This document shows, one piece after another, positions 7,572-15,075 of a stretch of DNA of 28,200 nucleotides. Both the position numbers and the translations under genes were made by a program. Positions within the stretch are counted from its first letter, which is position 1. Each line of letters starts with the position of its first letter. The notes under the pieces are model-generated. The model saw only the letters and a list, made by a program, of their open reading frames with translations, ran no database searches and was not told the origin of the DNA. Source of the stretch: Cellvibrionales bacterium (GTDB lineage: Bacteria > Pseudomonadota > Gammaproteobacteria > Pseudomonadales > UBA7434); assembly GCA_018668095.1 (NCBI GenBank), contig JABIQF010000146.1:1-28200 (forward strand), given 5' to 3'.

Positions 7572-10052
7572 ATGAATAAATTTTCAAGGCAGAATCCGTC
7601 AAGTCATAAACCCTCGCAACGTTTAACTCATTGGCCAAGTGTTCTATTGGTCGTATTGCCAAGCCTTGCTGTCATTGCTTTATATTTTTTCATTTATCTC
7701 CCGCTCACGGTTAATCAAGCCGCATCGCAACGTGCCAATGATTTAGCTCACGCCAAAGTCGTTGCTTTAAACAGTAACCTTAAGCAATTGGCCGATCATA
7801 TGGATGGTCTAGCGCGGCTTCCCGAGATTCATTTGGCTATTCAAGCTCATGATAAAACAGCATTACAACAACTCGCTGAGCAGTTTGCGTTGGGCTTTAC
7901 GGATGTCAGCCGTTTAGCTTTATTTCCATTAGGTGAGTTGGGCGTGGCCAGTCTGGGTCATTTTAAGACGCAAGTGCACAATAATATTGAAAAGGATTTG
8001 TTGCGTCGTGCATTGGCAGCTGATCAAGCGACAGCGAGAAACGGCGTTGAGGTTGATACTTATTTAATTAATGGCCAGCAGGTATTGAGTTTGGCAAGGC
8101 CTATACAATTCGAGGGTCGCAATATTGGCGCGATTTTACTGACATTAAAAGCACAGTGGCTCGCTTCACAATTTGTTGAGTCGGCTGCATCGAATGAGCA
8201 TTCAGCTGTGATGGCTTTAATTTATCAAATGGATGCGAAAACCCCCATATTGTTGGCGACAACAAACCCCTTACCATTAACTAAGAGCGCTGTATTAGGG
8301 GTGGCGCCGCTCGCGGCTAATGCAAAAATTAAGGTTAACTATTATGTCTTTAAGTCGGCGACTGTTTTTGGTGTGGAGTCGATACTTTTATTAGTCGTAT
8401 TACTTTCGGCCATGATTTTATCGTTAACAGCATTGCTGTTTTTGTTCCGCTCAATGCGCTCTCAAGCGGTTGCAACTGGCGAGGTTGACTTAAATAGTAA
8501 ACAGCCAGTCGGCAGTTCGCCAAAAGAGACGGCCACAAAGCGTGTTGATTCAAACAACGATACAAACAACTCTGATACAAATAATCCAGACTCAAGTAAG
8601 GCTTCTCGCTGGGTTAATCCGCAAGTGCCCAACGTTATGGAAGTAGAGGGCGATGAAGGCAGTCTTGAGTCATCCACAATACCTATGCATATTTTTAGAG
8701 CTTATGATATTCGTGGCAATGCAGCTACGGAGCTTGATGATGAAACCGTACAGCGTATTGGTTTAGCGATTGGCACCATGGCGATGAGAGGCGGGCAGCA
8801 TCATTTGGTGATTGGTCGTGATGGACGATTATCTTCTGAGCGTATTTATGATGCGTTAACCAAAGGTTTGCTGGCTTCGGGCTGCGATGTTATTGGGGTT
8901 GGTTTGGTGGCAACACCCATGGTCTATTTTGCTTGTGAGAGTTTAGAGACAAAGGCCGGCGTTATGGTCACTGGCAGCCATAATGGCCCAGAAGTGAATG
9001 GCCTAAAGGTAGTGCTTAACGGCCAGTCGTTAGCCGACCAGCAAATACAAGGACTACTCAAATTAATAGTCAGTAACGATTTTGAACAAGGAGAGGGTGT
9101 TTTATCTGAGCAGGCTATTACCGACGCATATATCGATAGAATTACTGAAGACGTGGTGGTTGCCTCGTCAATGAAGGTGGTGCTTGATTGCTGTAATGGC
9201 GCTGCGAGTCTTATCGCGCCTAGGCTGTTCAGTGCATTGGGCTGCGAAGTTGTGCCCTTGTTTGCCGAGGTTGATGGCAGCTTTCCTAGTCACGCCCCCG
9301 ACCCATCGGCACAAGGCAGTTTGGATGCTTTAATCAATGAAGTGAGCCACCAACAAGCGGATCTTGGCATTGCTTTTGATGGCGATGCTGATCGCATGGT
9401 AGCTGTTACCGCTATGGGTAAGGTGGTGAGTGCTGATCAAATGTTAATGCTCTTTGCTAAAGATGTTCTGACGCGCAACCCTGGAGCCGATATTGTTTAT
9501 GATATTAAATGCTCGCGTCATCTTAATCAGCTTATCGCCAGTCATGGTGGCCGGCCTGTTATGTCTAAATGTGGGCATTCGCTGATAAAGCAAAAAATGA
9601 TAGAGACAGGGGCGTTATTGGGTGGCGAGTTTACAGGCCATTATTGTTTTAAGGAGCGTTGGTTTGGTTTTGATGATGGCTTATACAGTGGTGGTCGTTT
9701 AATTGAATTATTGACCATGGAAGGCGCAAGGTTGGATGAGGTGATTGCCGAGCTTCCGGTCAGCATGAATACCGCAGAGGTCCATTTACCGGTTGATGAA
9801 AGACGTAAGTTTGAGATCGTAGACGCGTTACAACAAGCCTTAGAGCAAGATCTCAGTGCTGATGATGGCCAGATTACCTTACTCGATGGTGTGAGGGTTG
9901 ATTACGCCGCTGGTTGGGGGCTTGTGCGGGCATCTAATACTTCTGCCAATTTGAATTTACGTTTCGAGGCCGACAATGAAGAGGCCCTTAACAGTATTCA
10001 AGCGCGATTCCGTGAGGGTCTAGAGGCTGTCGCGCCTGAGTTAAAGTGGTAG
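7572..10052 (+). CDS. algC: Phosphomannomutase/phosphoglucomutase AlgC with N-terminal membrane and periplasmic region
   Basis: Interconverts mannose-6-P/mannose-1-P and glucose-6-P/glucose-1-P, feeding synthesis of exopolysaccharide, LPS and other surface sugars. The 826-residue protein has two parts. Residues 1-300 hold a membrane segment (about 20-45), an extracytoplasmic domain of roughly 220 residues, and a second membrane segment (about 270-295). A low-complexity linker leads to the enzyme from residue 372 (IFRAYDIRG). Catalytic Ser469 lies in TGSHNG, the metal loop is DGDADR (603-608), the sugar loop is GEFTGH (686-691), and the phosphate loop is RASNTSANL. Versus Pseudomonas AlgC, the Pro after SHN is Gly and the sugar-loop Ser is Thr. 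The long form also occurs in Pseudomonas. ATG at 7572 is preferred over an in-frame GTG at 7566. Confidence 0.93.
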   Translation: MNKFSRQNPSSHKPSQRLTHWPSVLLVVLPSLAVIALYFFIYLPLTVNQAASQRANDLAHAKVVALNSNLKQLADHMDGLARLPEIHLAIQAHDKTALQQLAEQFALGFTDVSRLALFPLGELGVASLGHFKTQVHNNIEKDLLRRALAADQATARNGVEVDTYLINGQQVLSLARPIQFEGRNIGAILLTLKAQWLASQFVESAASNEHSAVMALIYQMDAKTPILLATTNPLPLTKSAVLGVAPLAANAKIKVNYYVFKSATVFGVESILLLVVLLSAMILSLTALLFLFRSMRSQAVATGEVDLNSKQPVGSSPKETATKRVDSNNDTNNSDTNNPDSSKASRWVNPQVPNVMEVEGDEGSLESSTIPMHIFRAYDIRGNAATELDDETVQRIGLAIGTMAMRGGQHHLVIGRDGRLSSERIYDALTKGLLASGCDVIGVGLVATPMVYFACESLETKAGVMVTGSHNGPEVNGLKVVLNGQSLADQQIQGLLKLIVSNDFEQGEGVLSEQAITDAYIDRITEDVVVASSMKVVLDCCNGAASLIAPRLFSALGCEVVPLFAEVDGSFPSHAPDPSAQGSLDALINEVSHQQADLGIAFDGDADRMVAVTAMGKVVSADQMLMLFAKDVLTRNPGADIVYDIKCSRHLNQLIASHGGRPVMSKCGHSLIKQKMIETGALLGGEFTGHYCFKERWFGFDDGLYSGGRLIELLTMEGARLDEVIAELPVSMNTAEVHLPVDERRKFEIVDALQQALEQDLSADDGQITLLDGVRVDYAAGWGLVRASNTSANLNLRFEADNEEALNSIQARFREGLEAVAPELKW
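8547..8600 (+). repeat. 12-15 bp tandem repeat coding the AlgC Asn/Asp-rich linker
   Basis: Units begin at 8547, 8559, 8574 and 8589 and encode DSNN, DTNNS, DTNNP and DSSK. The DNA units are similar (GATACAAACAAC, GATACAAATAAT), so the flexible linker between membrane anchor and enzyme appears to have grown by in-frame duplication. Confidence 0.75.
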
Positions 10053-10199
10053 TTACTTGAGTGGCGAAGCTTGATTACTCAAGATAGTGATCAAGCAAAG
10101 CGTTGTTCAAGCGCAGACAATACAGTTTTTAAGCGTTTAATAAGTACAGATCACTAATACGCACATCATCGAGCGGCGCTTTTTATCTATTTGATGCGT

Positions 10200-10212
10200 T
10201 ATACTGCGTGCC
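10200..10212 (+). promoter_or_regulatory. Candidate -10 plus GC-rich discriminator before argB
   Basis: TATACT (10200-10205) followed at once by GCGTGCC, 75 bases before the argB start, in the 235-base algC/argB spacer. No good -35 is seen. The same arrangement occurs before rpoZ and crc. The spacer also has a weak inverted repeat (CTTGAGT/ACTCAAG, 10056-10083) without a T run; no gene is seen in it. Confidence 0.35.
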
Positions 10213-10287
10213 AGAGTATTTAGTTAACCTTAGGTGGTTAATTAAATGAATAGATAGCTTGCTAGTTAACAAACGAAATATCTACTT

Positions 10288-11187
10288 ATGTCGCTAAACC
10301 AAAAATCAGCCAGTCAAATTGCCGCAATTTTAACCGAGTCATTGCCTTATATTACCCGCTTTACGGGTAAGACCATGGTGATTAAGTACGGTGGTAACGC
10401 GATGGTTGAAGAATCGCTTAAGAAAGATTTTGCTCGCGATATCGTCTTAATGAAATTAGTGGGTATGAATCCGATTGTTGTGCACGGTGGCGGCCCACAA
10501 ATAGGCGATTTGCTGGAGCGACTCAATATTGAGTCACGTTTCGTGAATGGCATGCGTGTAACCGATAACGATACGATGGACGTTGTCGAAATGGTGCTGG
10601 GTGGGCAGGTTAACAAAGAGATTGTTAGCCTAATTAACCAGCAAGGCGGGCAGGCACTGGGCTTAAGCGGCAAAGACGGCAATTTAATTAAGGCCAGTAA
10701 GCTTGAAGTCACCGCGCATGCGCCTGAAATGACCACGCCAGAAATTATTGATATTGGTCATGTCGGTAAAGTAGATTCCATTAATGTTGAACTACTCAAT
10801 GCTTTAACAGCGAATAACCTTATACCCGTGATTGCACCCATTGGTGTTGATGACGCAGGTGTGACTTATAATATTAATGCCGACCTAGTTGCAGGAAAGC
10901 TAGCCGCGGTAATGGGCGCTGAAAAGCTTATGTTACTGACGAATGTGCCCGGCTTGCTCGATAAACAAGGCAAAGTGCTTACAGGCCTGTCTACATCACG
11001 CGTAGACGAGTTGATTGCTGACGGTACGATTACCGGCGGCATGCTTCCTAAGATTGCCTGTGCGCTTGATGCCGTGCATGGTGGGGCCAATAGCGCACAC
11101 ATTATTGATGGCACAGTACCGCACTCGGTGATGCTGGAGATTTTCACAGATTCTGGCGTAGGCACGTTGATTACCAACGACGAATAG
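10288..11187 (+). CDS. argB: Acetylglutamate kinase
   Basis: Phosphorylates N-acetylglutamate, the second step of arginine synthesis. The 299-residue length and the N-terminal helix before the first kinase motif (about residues 1-28) match the hexameric, arginine-inhibited type found in Pseudomonas, not the 258-residue E. coli dimer. Motifs include MVIKYGGNAM (about 30-39), IVVHGGGPQIGDLL, GLSGKDGNLI, YNINADLVAGKLA, LMLLTNVPGLLDK and the C-terminal GGMLPKIACALDAV. A strong terminator follows. The algC-argB order is as in Pseudomonas. Confidence 0.97.
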   Translation: MSLNQKSASQIAAILTESLPYITRFTGKTMVIKYGGNAMVEESLKKDFARDIVLMKLVGMNPIVVHGGGPQIGDLLERLNIESRFVNGMRVTDNDTMDVVEMVLGGQVNKEIVSLINQQGGQALGLSGKDGNLIKASKLEVTAHAPEMTTPEIIDIGHVGKVDSINVELLNALTANNLIPVIAPIGVDDAGVTYNINADLVAGKLAAVMGAEKLMLLTNVPGLLDKQGKVLTGLSTSRVDELIADGTITGGMLPKIACALDAVHGGANSAHIIDGTVPHSVMLEIFTDSGVGTLITNDE

Positions 11188-11204
11188 TCGATCGGATAGT
11201 ATTG

Positions 11205-11245
11205 ACGCTAATGTTGCAGCTAAGCATTAGCGTTTTTTATTTTTA
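11205..11245 (+). terminator. Rho-independent terminator after argB
   Basis: A perfect 9-bp stem ACGCTAATG (11205-11213) with CATTAGCGT (11225-11233), an 11-base loop, and a run of T starting within the stem (T6, A, T5). It lies 17 bases after the argB stop. Confidence 0.88.
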
Positions 11246-11783
11246 ATGTTTTAGCCGCTGTTTTTTTCTATTCTACTTGTCTGTTTCTCTCTTCTTCTGA
11301 ATCATGGATAATTTTTTTATTATTCAGCAATAATTTTTAGCGATTAAATAAAAAAAATAGCTTTTATCGAACGAAAACACTTCATTTAAAAAAGAATTAG
11401 GAGTATCTTGGCACCCGTAAGCAATGGTGAGTGCAAACCAACTAATTCGTGATCAAAAAATAATTAAAAAGCGAAGCGTGTTGCATAAGTCATTAAAACT
11501 TGGATTTTTGGGGCCTTCAAGAAGCAAATCTTGAGCTTGGAAAGGAATCTTTGCTTTACTTTATCTTGGGTCATTGCTCTGAATGAGCATGGCGTAAATG
11601 AAAGATGCATTGAATAAATGTATTGCATGGTAGATGAAGGTCGTCGGAGCAAAATGCTCAGGCGAGTGAAAGTAAAAGTGTAAGTAAAAGTAAATAGATA
11701 AATTGCGCGCTATAGGTCATAGGCTCAAAGAGTTAATTGCCTGTAGCTTGTGTTACAACGAAACAATATAAGCTGGAATAGCG
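11246..11783. other. Long AT-rich spacer between argB and slmA, no gene seen
   Basis: About 540 bases without a convincing reading frame on either strand; the longest is a 62-codon minus-strand frame (11464-11652) of random character. It holds a perfect 6-bp hairpin TCAAGA/TCTTGA (11517-11534), a short stem around GCTC-TGAAT-GAGC (11577-11589), and a 12-bp direct repeat near 11666. A small RNA or long slmA leader is possible but not shown. Confidence 0.6.
11666..11697 (+). repeat. 12-bp tandem repeat upstream of slmA
   Basis: GTGAAAGTAAAA (11666-11677) and GTGTAAGTAAAA (11678-11689) differ at one base, followed by a partial third copy (GTAAATAG). It lies about 90-120 bases before slmA. Confidence 0.7.
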
Positions 11784-12434
11784 ATGCCTAGAATTGCACA
11801 GAAGTACTCTCGCCGCCAACAAATCCTCGAAGCCTTAGCGCATATGCTTGAAGTCGCTCCTGGTGAGCGTATTACAACCGCTGGTCTTGCCAAAGAAGTT
11901 GGTGTGTCTGAAGCGGCGCTATATAGACATTTTCCGAGTAAAGCGAAGATGTTTGAAGGTTTGATTGAATTTGTTGAAGAGGCGATATTCTCTCGTGTTA
12001 GCGTCATCGTGAGCGAAGAGAGCTCTGCGATTCCACGTTTAGAAAGAACTTTATTGTTGCTATTAGGTTTTGCCGAAAAAAACCCAGGTATTTCTCGTAT
12101 TCTTAATGGTGATGCCCTAGCGGGTGAGACGGACCGTTTACGTACACGCGTTGCTCAGTTTTACGATCGTCTCGAAACTCAGCTTAAGCAGATTGTCCGC
12201 GATGCTGAAATAAACGAAGCGATTCGACCAACCGTGCCAGCGGCAAGTGCGGTGAATATTCTTTTAGCGGCTGCAGAAGGTCGTATTGGACAATATGTTC
12301 GCAGTGAGTTTAAGCGCCCACCAACTCAGAATTGGCAAGAGCAGTGGCAGCTATTAATGGCCGGCTTTTTTCGTGAAAGTGTTGCTCAAAAACCACAGCA
12401 CTCACTTGCAAGACAGAACTCGTCCGTCGCTTAA
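11784..12434 (+). CDS. slmA: SlmA, nucleoid occlusion factor (TetR family)
   Basis: DNA-binding protein that blocks FtsZ ring assembly over the nucleoid by binding both specific chromosomal sites and FtsZ. The 216-residue protein has a TetR-type helix-turn-helix at about 10-60 (QQILEALAHMLE, ITTAGLAKEVGVSEAALYRH, FPSKAKMFEGLIEFVEE) and a C-terminal ligand-type domain (LLLLGFAEKNPGISRILNGD, AAEGRIGQYVRSEF). The text matches SlmA, not a generic TetR regulator. In E. coli slmA lies between dut and pyrE; here it lies between argB and pyrE, so the pyrE neighbour is kept. It converges on the gene at 12512. Confidence 0.95.
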   Translation: MPRIAQKYSRRQQILEALAHMLEVAPGERITTAGLAKEVGVSEAALYRHFPSKAKMFEGLIEFVEEAIFSRVSVIVSEESSAIPRLERTLLLLLGFAEKNPGISRILNGDALAGETDRLRTRVAQFYDRLETQLKQIVRDAEINEAIRPTVPAASAVNILLAAAEGRIGQYVRSEFKRPPTQNWQEQWQLLMAGFFRESVAQKPQHSLARQNSSVA

Positions 12435-12443
12435 TCTATAGAG

Positions 12444-12495
12444 TAGCTTTTAGTTAAGAGTGGCTTTTTAGTTAAGAGTGCCCTTTAGTTAAGAG
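12444..12495 (+). repeat. Three-copy 17-18 bp tandem repeat between slmA and the convergent gene
   Basis: Units at 12444-12460, 12461-12478 and 12479-12495 share the core CTTTTAGTTAAGAG. Each core is nearly self-complementary as RNA (CTTTTAG with TTAAGAG, allowing G-U pairs), so weak terminator-like folding in either direction is possible. Confidence 0.8.
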
Positions 12496-12511
12496 GAGCG
12501 CCACTTGGCGA

Positions 12512-13192
12512 TTAACGGTTCTTAGTATGTTGTTTCAAGGAATGCTGTTTTATGAGTTGATTAAACAGCGTGATGTCTAGCGAATAGCGTTCAGCGACAG
12601 ACTCTTTTTCAGTCTTCATCGATTTCAATGATGTATTCGCTTCATTTAATTTTTGTTCTAACTCATCAATATTATTACGAATAACCGCAGGCACTTCTCT
12701 GCCGGTTCTTTCTATATTTGCCGCCCGACTTTGTTGGCGCTCAACCTGATCTTTTAAACTCATCATATTGCTGCGTAAAATACTAATGCGCACATCAAAT
12801 TCAGCCAGTTTTCGTTTTCGCTCAGAGGTTAAGTCCTCGACATTGCTATAGCGCAGTAATAGCGATTCGTTTTTCAGCCGTGATTCATTTTCTTGCTGGG
12901 TTTTGAGGTCGTGAGCTTTACGTTCGTCGCTTAACTGGGCGTATTCTTCGTCGTTAAGCTCGGCAGGCACTTCTTTAACAATGTGTCCGCTAAGCGTCAC
13001 TATGGCATAACCACGTTTGACTTCTGCGGGGGTGAGTGCCGATTTAAGTTCCATCGTGCCTTTTTCATTAATGACTCGATAGTATGTAAGTTCTTGAGCA
13101 TAGCTAACATTGACTAACGATAGGCTCATAATGAGCGCTATTGAAAGCCGTATTACCAACCCAGCCTTTTGACTGAATGGGATTGGATACAT
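12512..13192 (-). CDS. Putative exported coiled-coil protein, DUF4124-like N-terminus
   Basis: Function not recognised. From the ATG at 13192 it is 226 residues: a signal peptide with hydrophobic core LVIRLSIALIMSLSLV and probable cleavage after SYA (residue 32), then a short domain with a YYRVINEKGTMELKSALTP pattern resembling DUF4124 (Y-x-W/V-x-x-x-G type), then a long charged helical region (about 70-226) rich in Glu, Lys, Arg and Gln, probably coiled coil. It should be periplasmic. The ATG is one base after the pyrE stop (TAACATG), so translation is likely coupled. The frame is open further upstream (13222), but that would overlap pyrE and spoil the signal peptide. Confidence 0.72.
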   Translation of the reverse strand: MYPIPFSQKAGLVIRLSIALIMSLSLVNVSYAQELTYYRVINEKGTMELKSALTPAEVKRGYAIVTLSGHIVKEVPAELNDEEYAQLSDERKAHDLKTQQENESRLKNESLLLRYSNVEDLTSERKRKLAEFDVRISILRSNMMSLKDQVERQQSRAANIERTGREVPAVIRNNIDELEQKLNEANTSLKSMKTEKESVAERYSLDITLFNQLIKQHSLKQHTKNR

Positions 13193-13193
13193 G

Positions 13194-13874
13194 TTAGCTG
13201 TGAGTAGCTTCATGAGCGCCATATTGCTGCCAGTAGGTTTTTATTGCCTCAAGCTGTTCGTCAGAAACGACGCTTTCTTGAGAGTCTTGTGGTTTAGACA
13301 GAAAGTCCAGCAAGTGTTCAATGGTAACAATGCTGAGAACCGGTAAATTAAAGTCTTGCTCAAAAGTTTGCGTGGCCGACAAATTGTTTGGACCTTTTTC
13401 GCATCGATCGAGTCCAATAATAACGCCAGCAGGTTGTGCTTGGCTGTGTTCGGCTAATAAAGCTAAAACTTCTCGTATAGCTGTGCCTGCAGTGATGACA
13501 TCATCAATAATGAGCACTTTGCCTTGCAGTGGGGCGCCAACAATAGAGCCACCTTCGCCATGTTCTTTTTTCTCTTTGCGATTAAAGGCGTAAGGCACAT
13601 CGCGGTTGTGATAAGTCGCAAGTGCAGCAGCTGTAACAGCAACAAGAGGAATGCCTTTATAAGCAGGACCAAAAAGCATATCGAAGTCGATACCTGAGGC
13701 AATAATTTTAGCGGCATAGCATTGACCTAATATAGCGAGTGCTTGGCCGCGATCAAATTTACCTGCATTGAAGAAATAAGGACTGCATCGTCCCGACTTC
13801 AATGTATATTCGCCAAAGCAAAGTGCGTTGGCATTAAGCGAGAGCTCTATAAATTCACGTTGAAATTTTTGCAT
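13194..13874 (-). CDS. pyrE: Orotate phosphoribosyltransferase
   Basis: Joins orotate to PRPP giving orotidine monophosphate, the fifth step of pyrimidine synthesis. The 226-residue protein begins MQKFQREFIELSLNANALCF and has LKSGRCSPYFFNAG (about 26-39), LFGPAYKGIPLV (about 67-78), the basic FNRKEKKEHGEGG loop, and the PRPP-binding signature VLIIDDVITAGT (120-131). It is a little longer than the 213-residue E. coli enzyme because of a C-terminal extension. It is divergent from the crc-like gene, as in Pseudomonas. Confidence 0.97.
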   Translation of the reverse strand: MQKFQREFIELSLNANALCFGEYTLKSGRCSPYFFNAGKFDRGQALAILGQCYAAKIIASGIDFDMLFGPAYKGIPLVAVTAAALATYHNRDVPYAFNRKEKKEHGEGGSIVGAPLQGKVLIIDDVITAGTAIREVLALLAEHSQAQPAGVIIGLDRCEKGPNNLSATQTFEQDFNLPVLSIVTIEHLLDFLSKPQDSQESVVSDEQLEAIKTYWQQYGAHEATHS

Positions 13875-13892
13875 TATTGGTTTTTACCGAAT

Positions 13893-13921
13893 TGTATAGC
13901 TGGTTATTGAATGATTGTTTA
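13893..13921 (-). promoter_or_regulatory. Candidate promoter for pyrE
   Basis: On the minus strand TAAACA (13916-13921) and TATACA (13893-13898) are 17 bases apart, each with four of six consensus bases. Transcription would start only about a dozen bases before the pyrE ATG. Confidence 0.3.
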
Positions 13922-13988
13922 ATTTAAATAATGTGATGATCTGCAATTAGTCGTCTTATTTGACTGTACATCATATTATAAACCTATT

Positions 13989-14002
13989 TAAACTGCGCGG
14001 CC
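13989..14002 (+). promoter_or_regulatory. Candidate -10 plus GC-rich discriminator before crc
   Basis: TAAACT (13989-13994) followed by GCGCGGCC, matching the element before rpoZ over ACTGCGCGGCC. A TTGACT lies at 13959-13964 but too far for a normal spacer. The transcript would have a leader near 185 bases in this 317-base divergent spacer, which holds no gene. Confidence 0.3.
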
Positions 14003-14191
14003 TGAGATGAAGTCGTTAAAATTATGTCAATGCTAGCCAGATGGCCTGTTTTTAACTTAAAATCATCGTTTTAAAAGACATTGTTTGTTTCTACCAATAA
14101 TAACAAGAGAGATAGCCGGCTGTGTTCAATTTGGAAACAGCTTAATGCTGGCTTGAGTTTTTATATTTAATATATTGGGTGAGGAAATCGA

Positions 14192-14983
14192 ATGCGGGTA
14201 ATCAGCTTTTGTGCTGAAGGGATTGAGCAGGCAGCAGGACGCGGCTTTTATGATTGGATAGAGAGTCAGGATGCAGACGTCATTTGTATTCAGGATATTC
14301 GCACCCAAGAACACTTGCTGCGCGATGATATGTATTTTCCGTCATCGTATAACGTCTACTTTTTTGATAATCCTGACAATACTAATGGTGTAGCGGTTTA
14401 TTGCCGTGACCTTCCTAAAGCCATCATGACAGGTCTGGGTTTTAACGACTTTGATATGGAAGCGCGTTATATTCAGGCTGACTTCGAGCAGATTAGTTTT
14501 GGCTCAATATTGGCGCCTGAAGCAACCGCAGATGATGAGGCGAGTATTGCTCGCAAGGCACAGTTTTTTCAGCAGCTGCATGATCACCTAGCAAAAATTA
14601 AAAACAAGCGACGTGAGTTTGTTATTTGCGGTAACTTCCGTGTGGCTCATCAACCTAGAGATGTCCAGCTGTCCGAGCAGCACCGAGACACTATCGGTTT
14701 TACTGATGCCGAACGCGCTTGGTTAGATCAAATGTTAATTGACTTAGGCTATGTTGACGCTTTTCGAGCGGCGATTAGTGATGATGATGAATTTACTTGG
14801 TGGCCATCAGGTACTATTGATGAAGATGGTTGGCGTGTGGATTATCAAATTGTCTCAGAAGGGCTAAGAAAAACGGTTGAATATGGCGGCATTTTGAAGA
14901 GCAAGTCGTTTTCAGCACACGGTCCGTTAACGATTGATTATGATTATGAAATTTGTCCTGAAGATAATATGCCCCGTTATTAA
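14192..14983 (+). CDS. crc: Crc-like protein (exonuclease III fold, catalytic residues lost)
   Basis: Catabolite repression control protein, which in Pseudomonas acts with Hfq to block translation of target mRNAs. The 263-residue protein has the exonuclease-endonuclease-phosphatase fold, but active-site positions differ from ExoIII: catalytic Glu is Asp35 (ICIQDIR), the GDFN loop is GNFR (147-150, losing Asp and Asn), and SDHAP is SAHGP (241-245). WRVDYQ is kept. The same three sites are altered in Pseudomonas Crc, and the rest reads Crc-like (AERAWLDQM, FTWWPSGT, IDYDYEI). The start has a strong GAGGAAAT ribosome site. Position beside pyrE fits Crc. Whether it represses translation in this organism is inferred; annotation as an active nuclease would be misleading. 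Confidence 0.88.
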   Translation: MRVISFCAEGIEQAAGRGFYDWIESQDADVICIQDIRTQEHLLRDDMYFPSSYNVYFFDNPDNTNGVAVYCRDLPKAIMTGLGFNDFDMEARYIQADFEQISFGSILAPEATADDEASIARKAQFFQQLHDHLAKIKNKRREFVICGNFRVAHQPRDVQLSEQHRDTIGFTDAERAWLDQMLIDLGYVDAFRAAISDDDEFTWWPSGTIDEDGWRVDYQIVSEGLRKTVEYGGILKSKSFSAHGPLTIDYDYEICPEDNMPRY

Positions 14984-15001
14984 TCGATTAAATTAATAAC
15001 G
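14975..15001 (+). other. AT-rich inverted repeat at the crc stop codon
   Basis: Perfect 10-bp arms CGTTATTAAT (14975-14984) and ATTAATAACG (14992-15001) with a 7-base loop, spanning the crc stop codon. No T run follows, so it is not a standard terminator; it could protect the 3' end of the mRNA. Confidence 0.45.
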
Positions 15002-15075
15002 TTGGCATATCACTTATCATTTATGAATCTTGCATGTTCGATTAAAAAAACAGCTTAGACATTAAAGGGCAAAAT

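Noticed and set aside
10056..10083. Inverted repeat CTTGAGT/ACTCAAG as terminator of algC
   Set aside because: 14-base loop, modest stem and no T run; not a convincing terminator.
10347..10736. 129-codon minus-strand frame opposite argB, and another at 10866-11177
   Set aside because: Shadows of argB: unusual composition (Ser, Pro, Ile, Leu), no ribosome site, no family resemblance.
11464..11652. 62-codon minus-strand frame in the argB-slmA spacer
   Set aside because: No ribosome site, random-looking composition and an AT-rich spacer context; not supportable as a gene.
11188..11783. Mobile element or attachment site in the largest gap
   Set aside because: No terminal inverted repeats, transposase or integrase fragments, tRNA or target duplications are visible.
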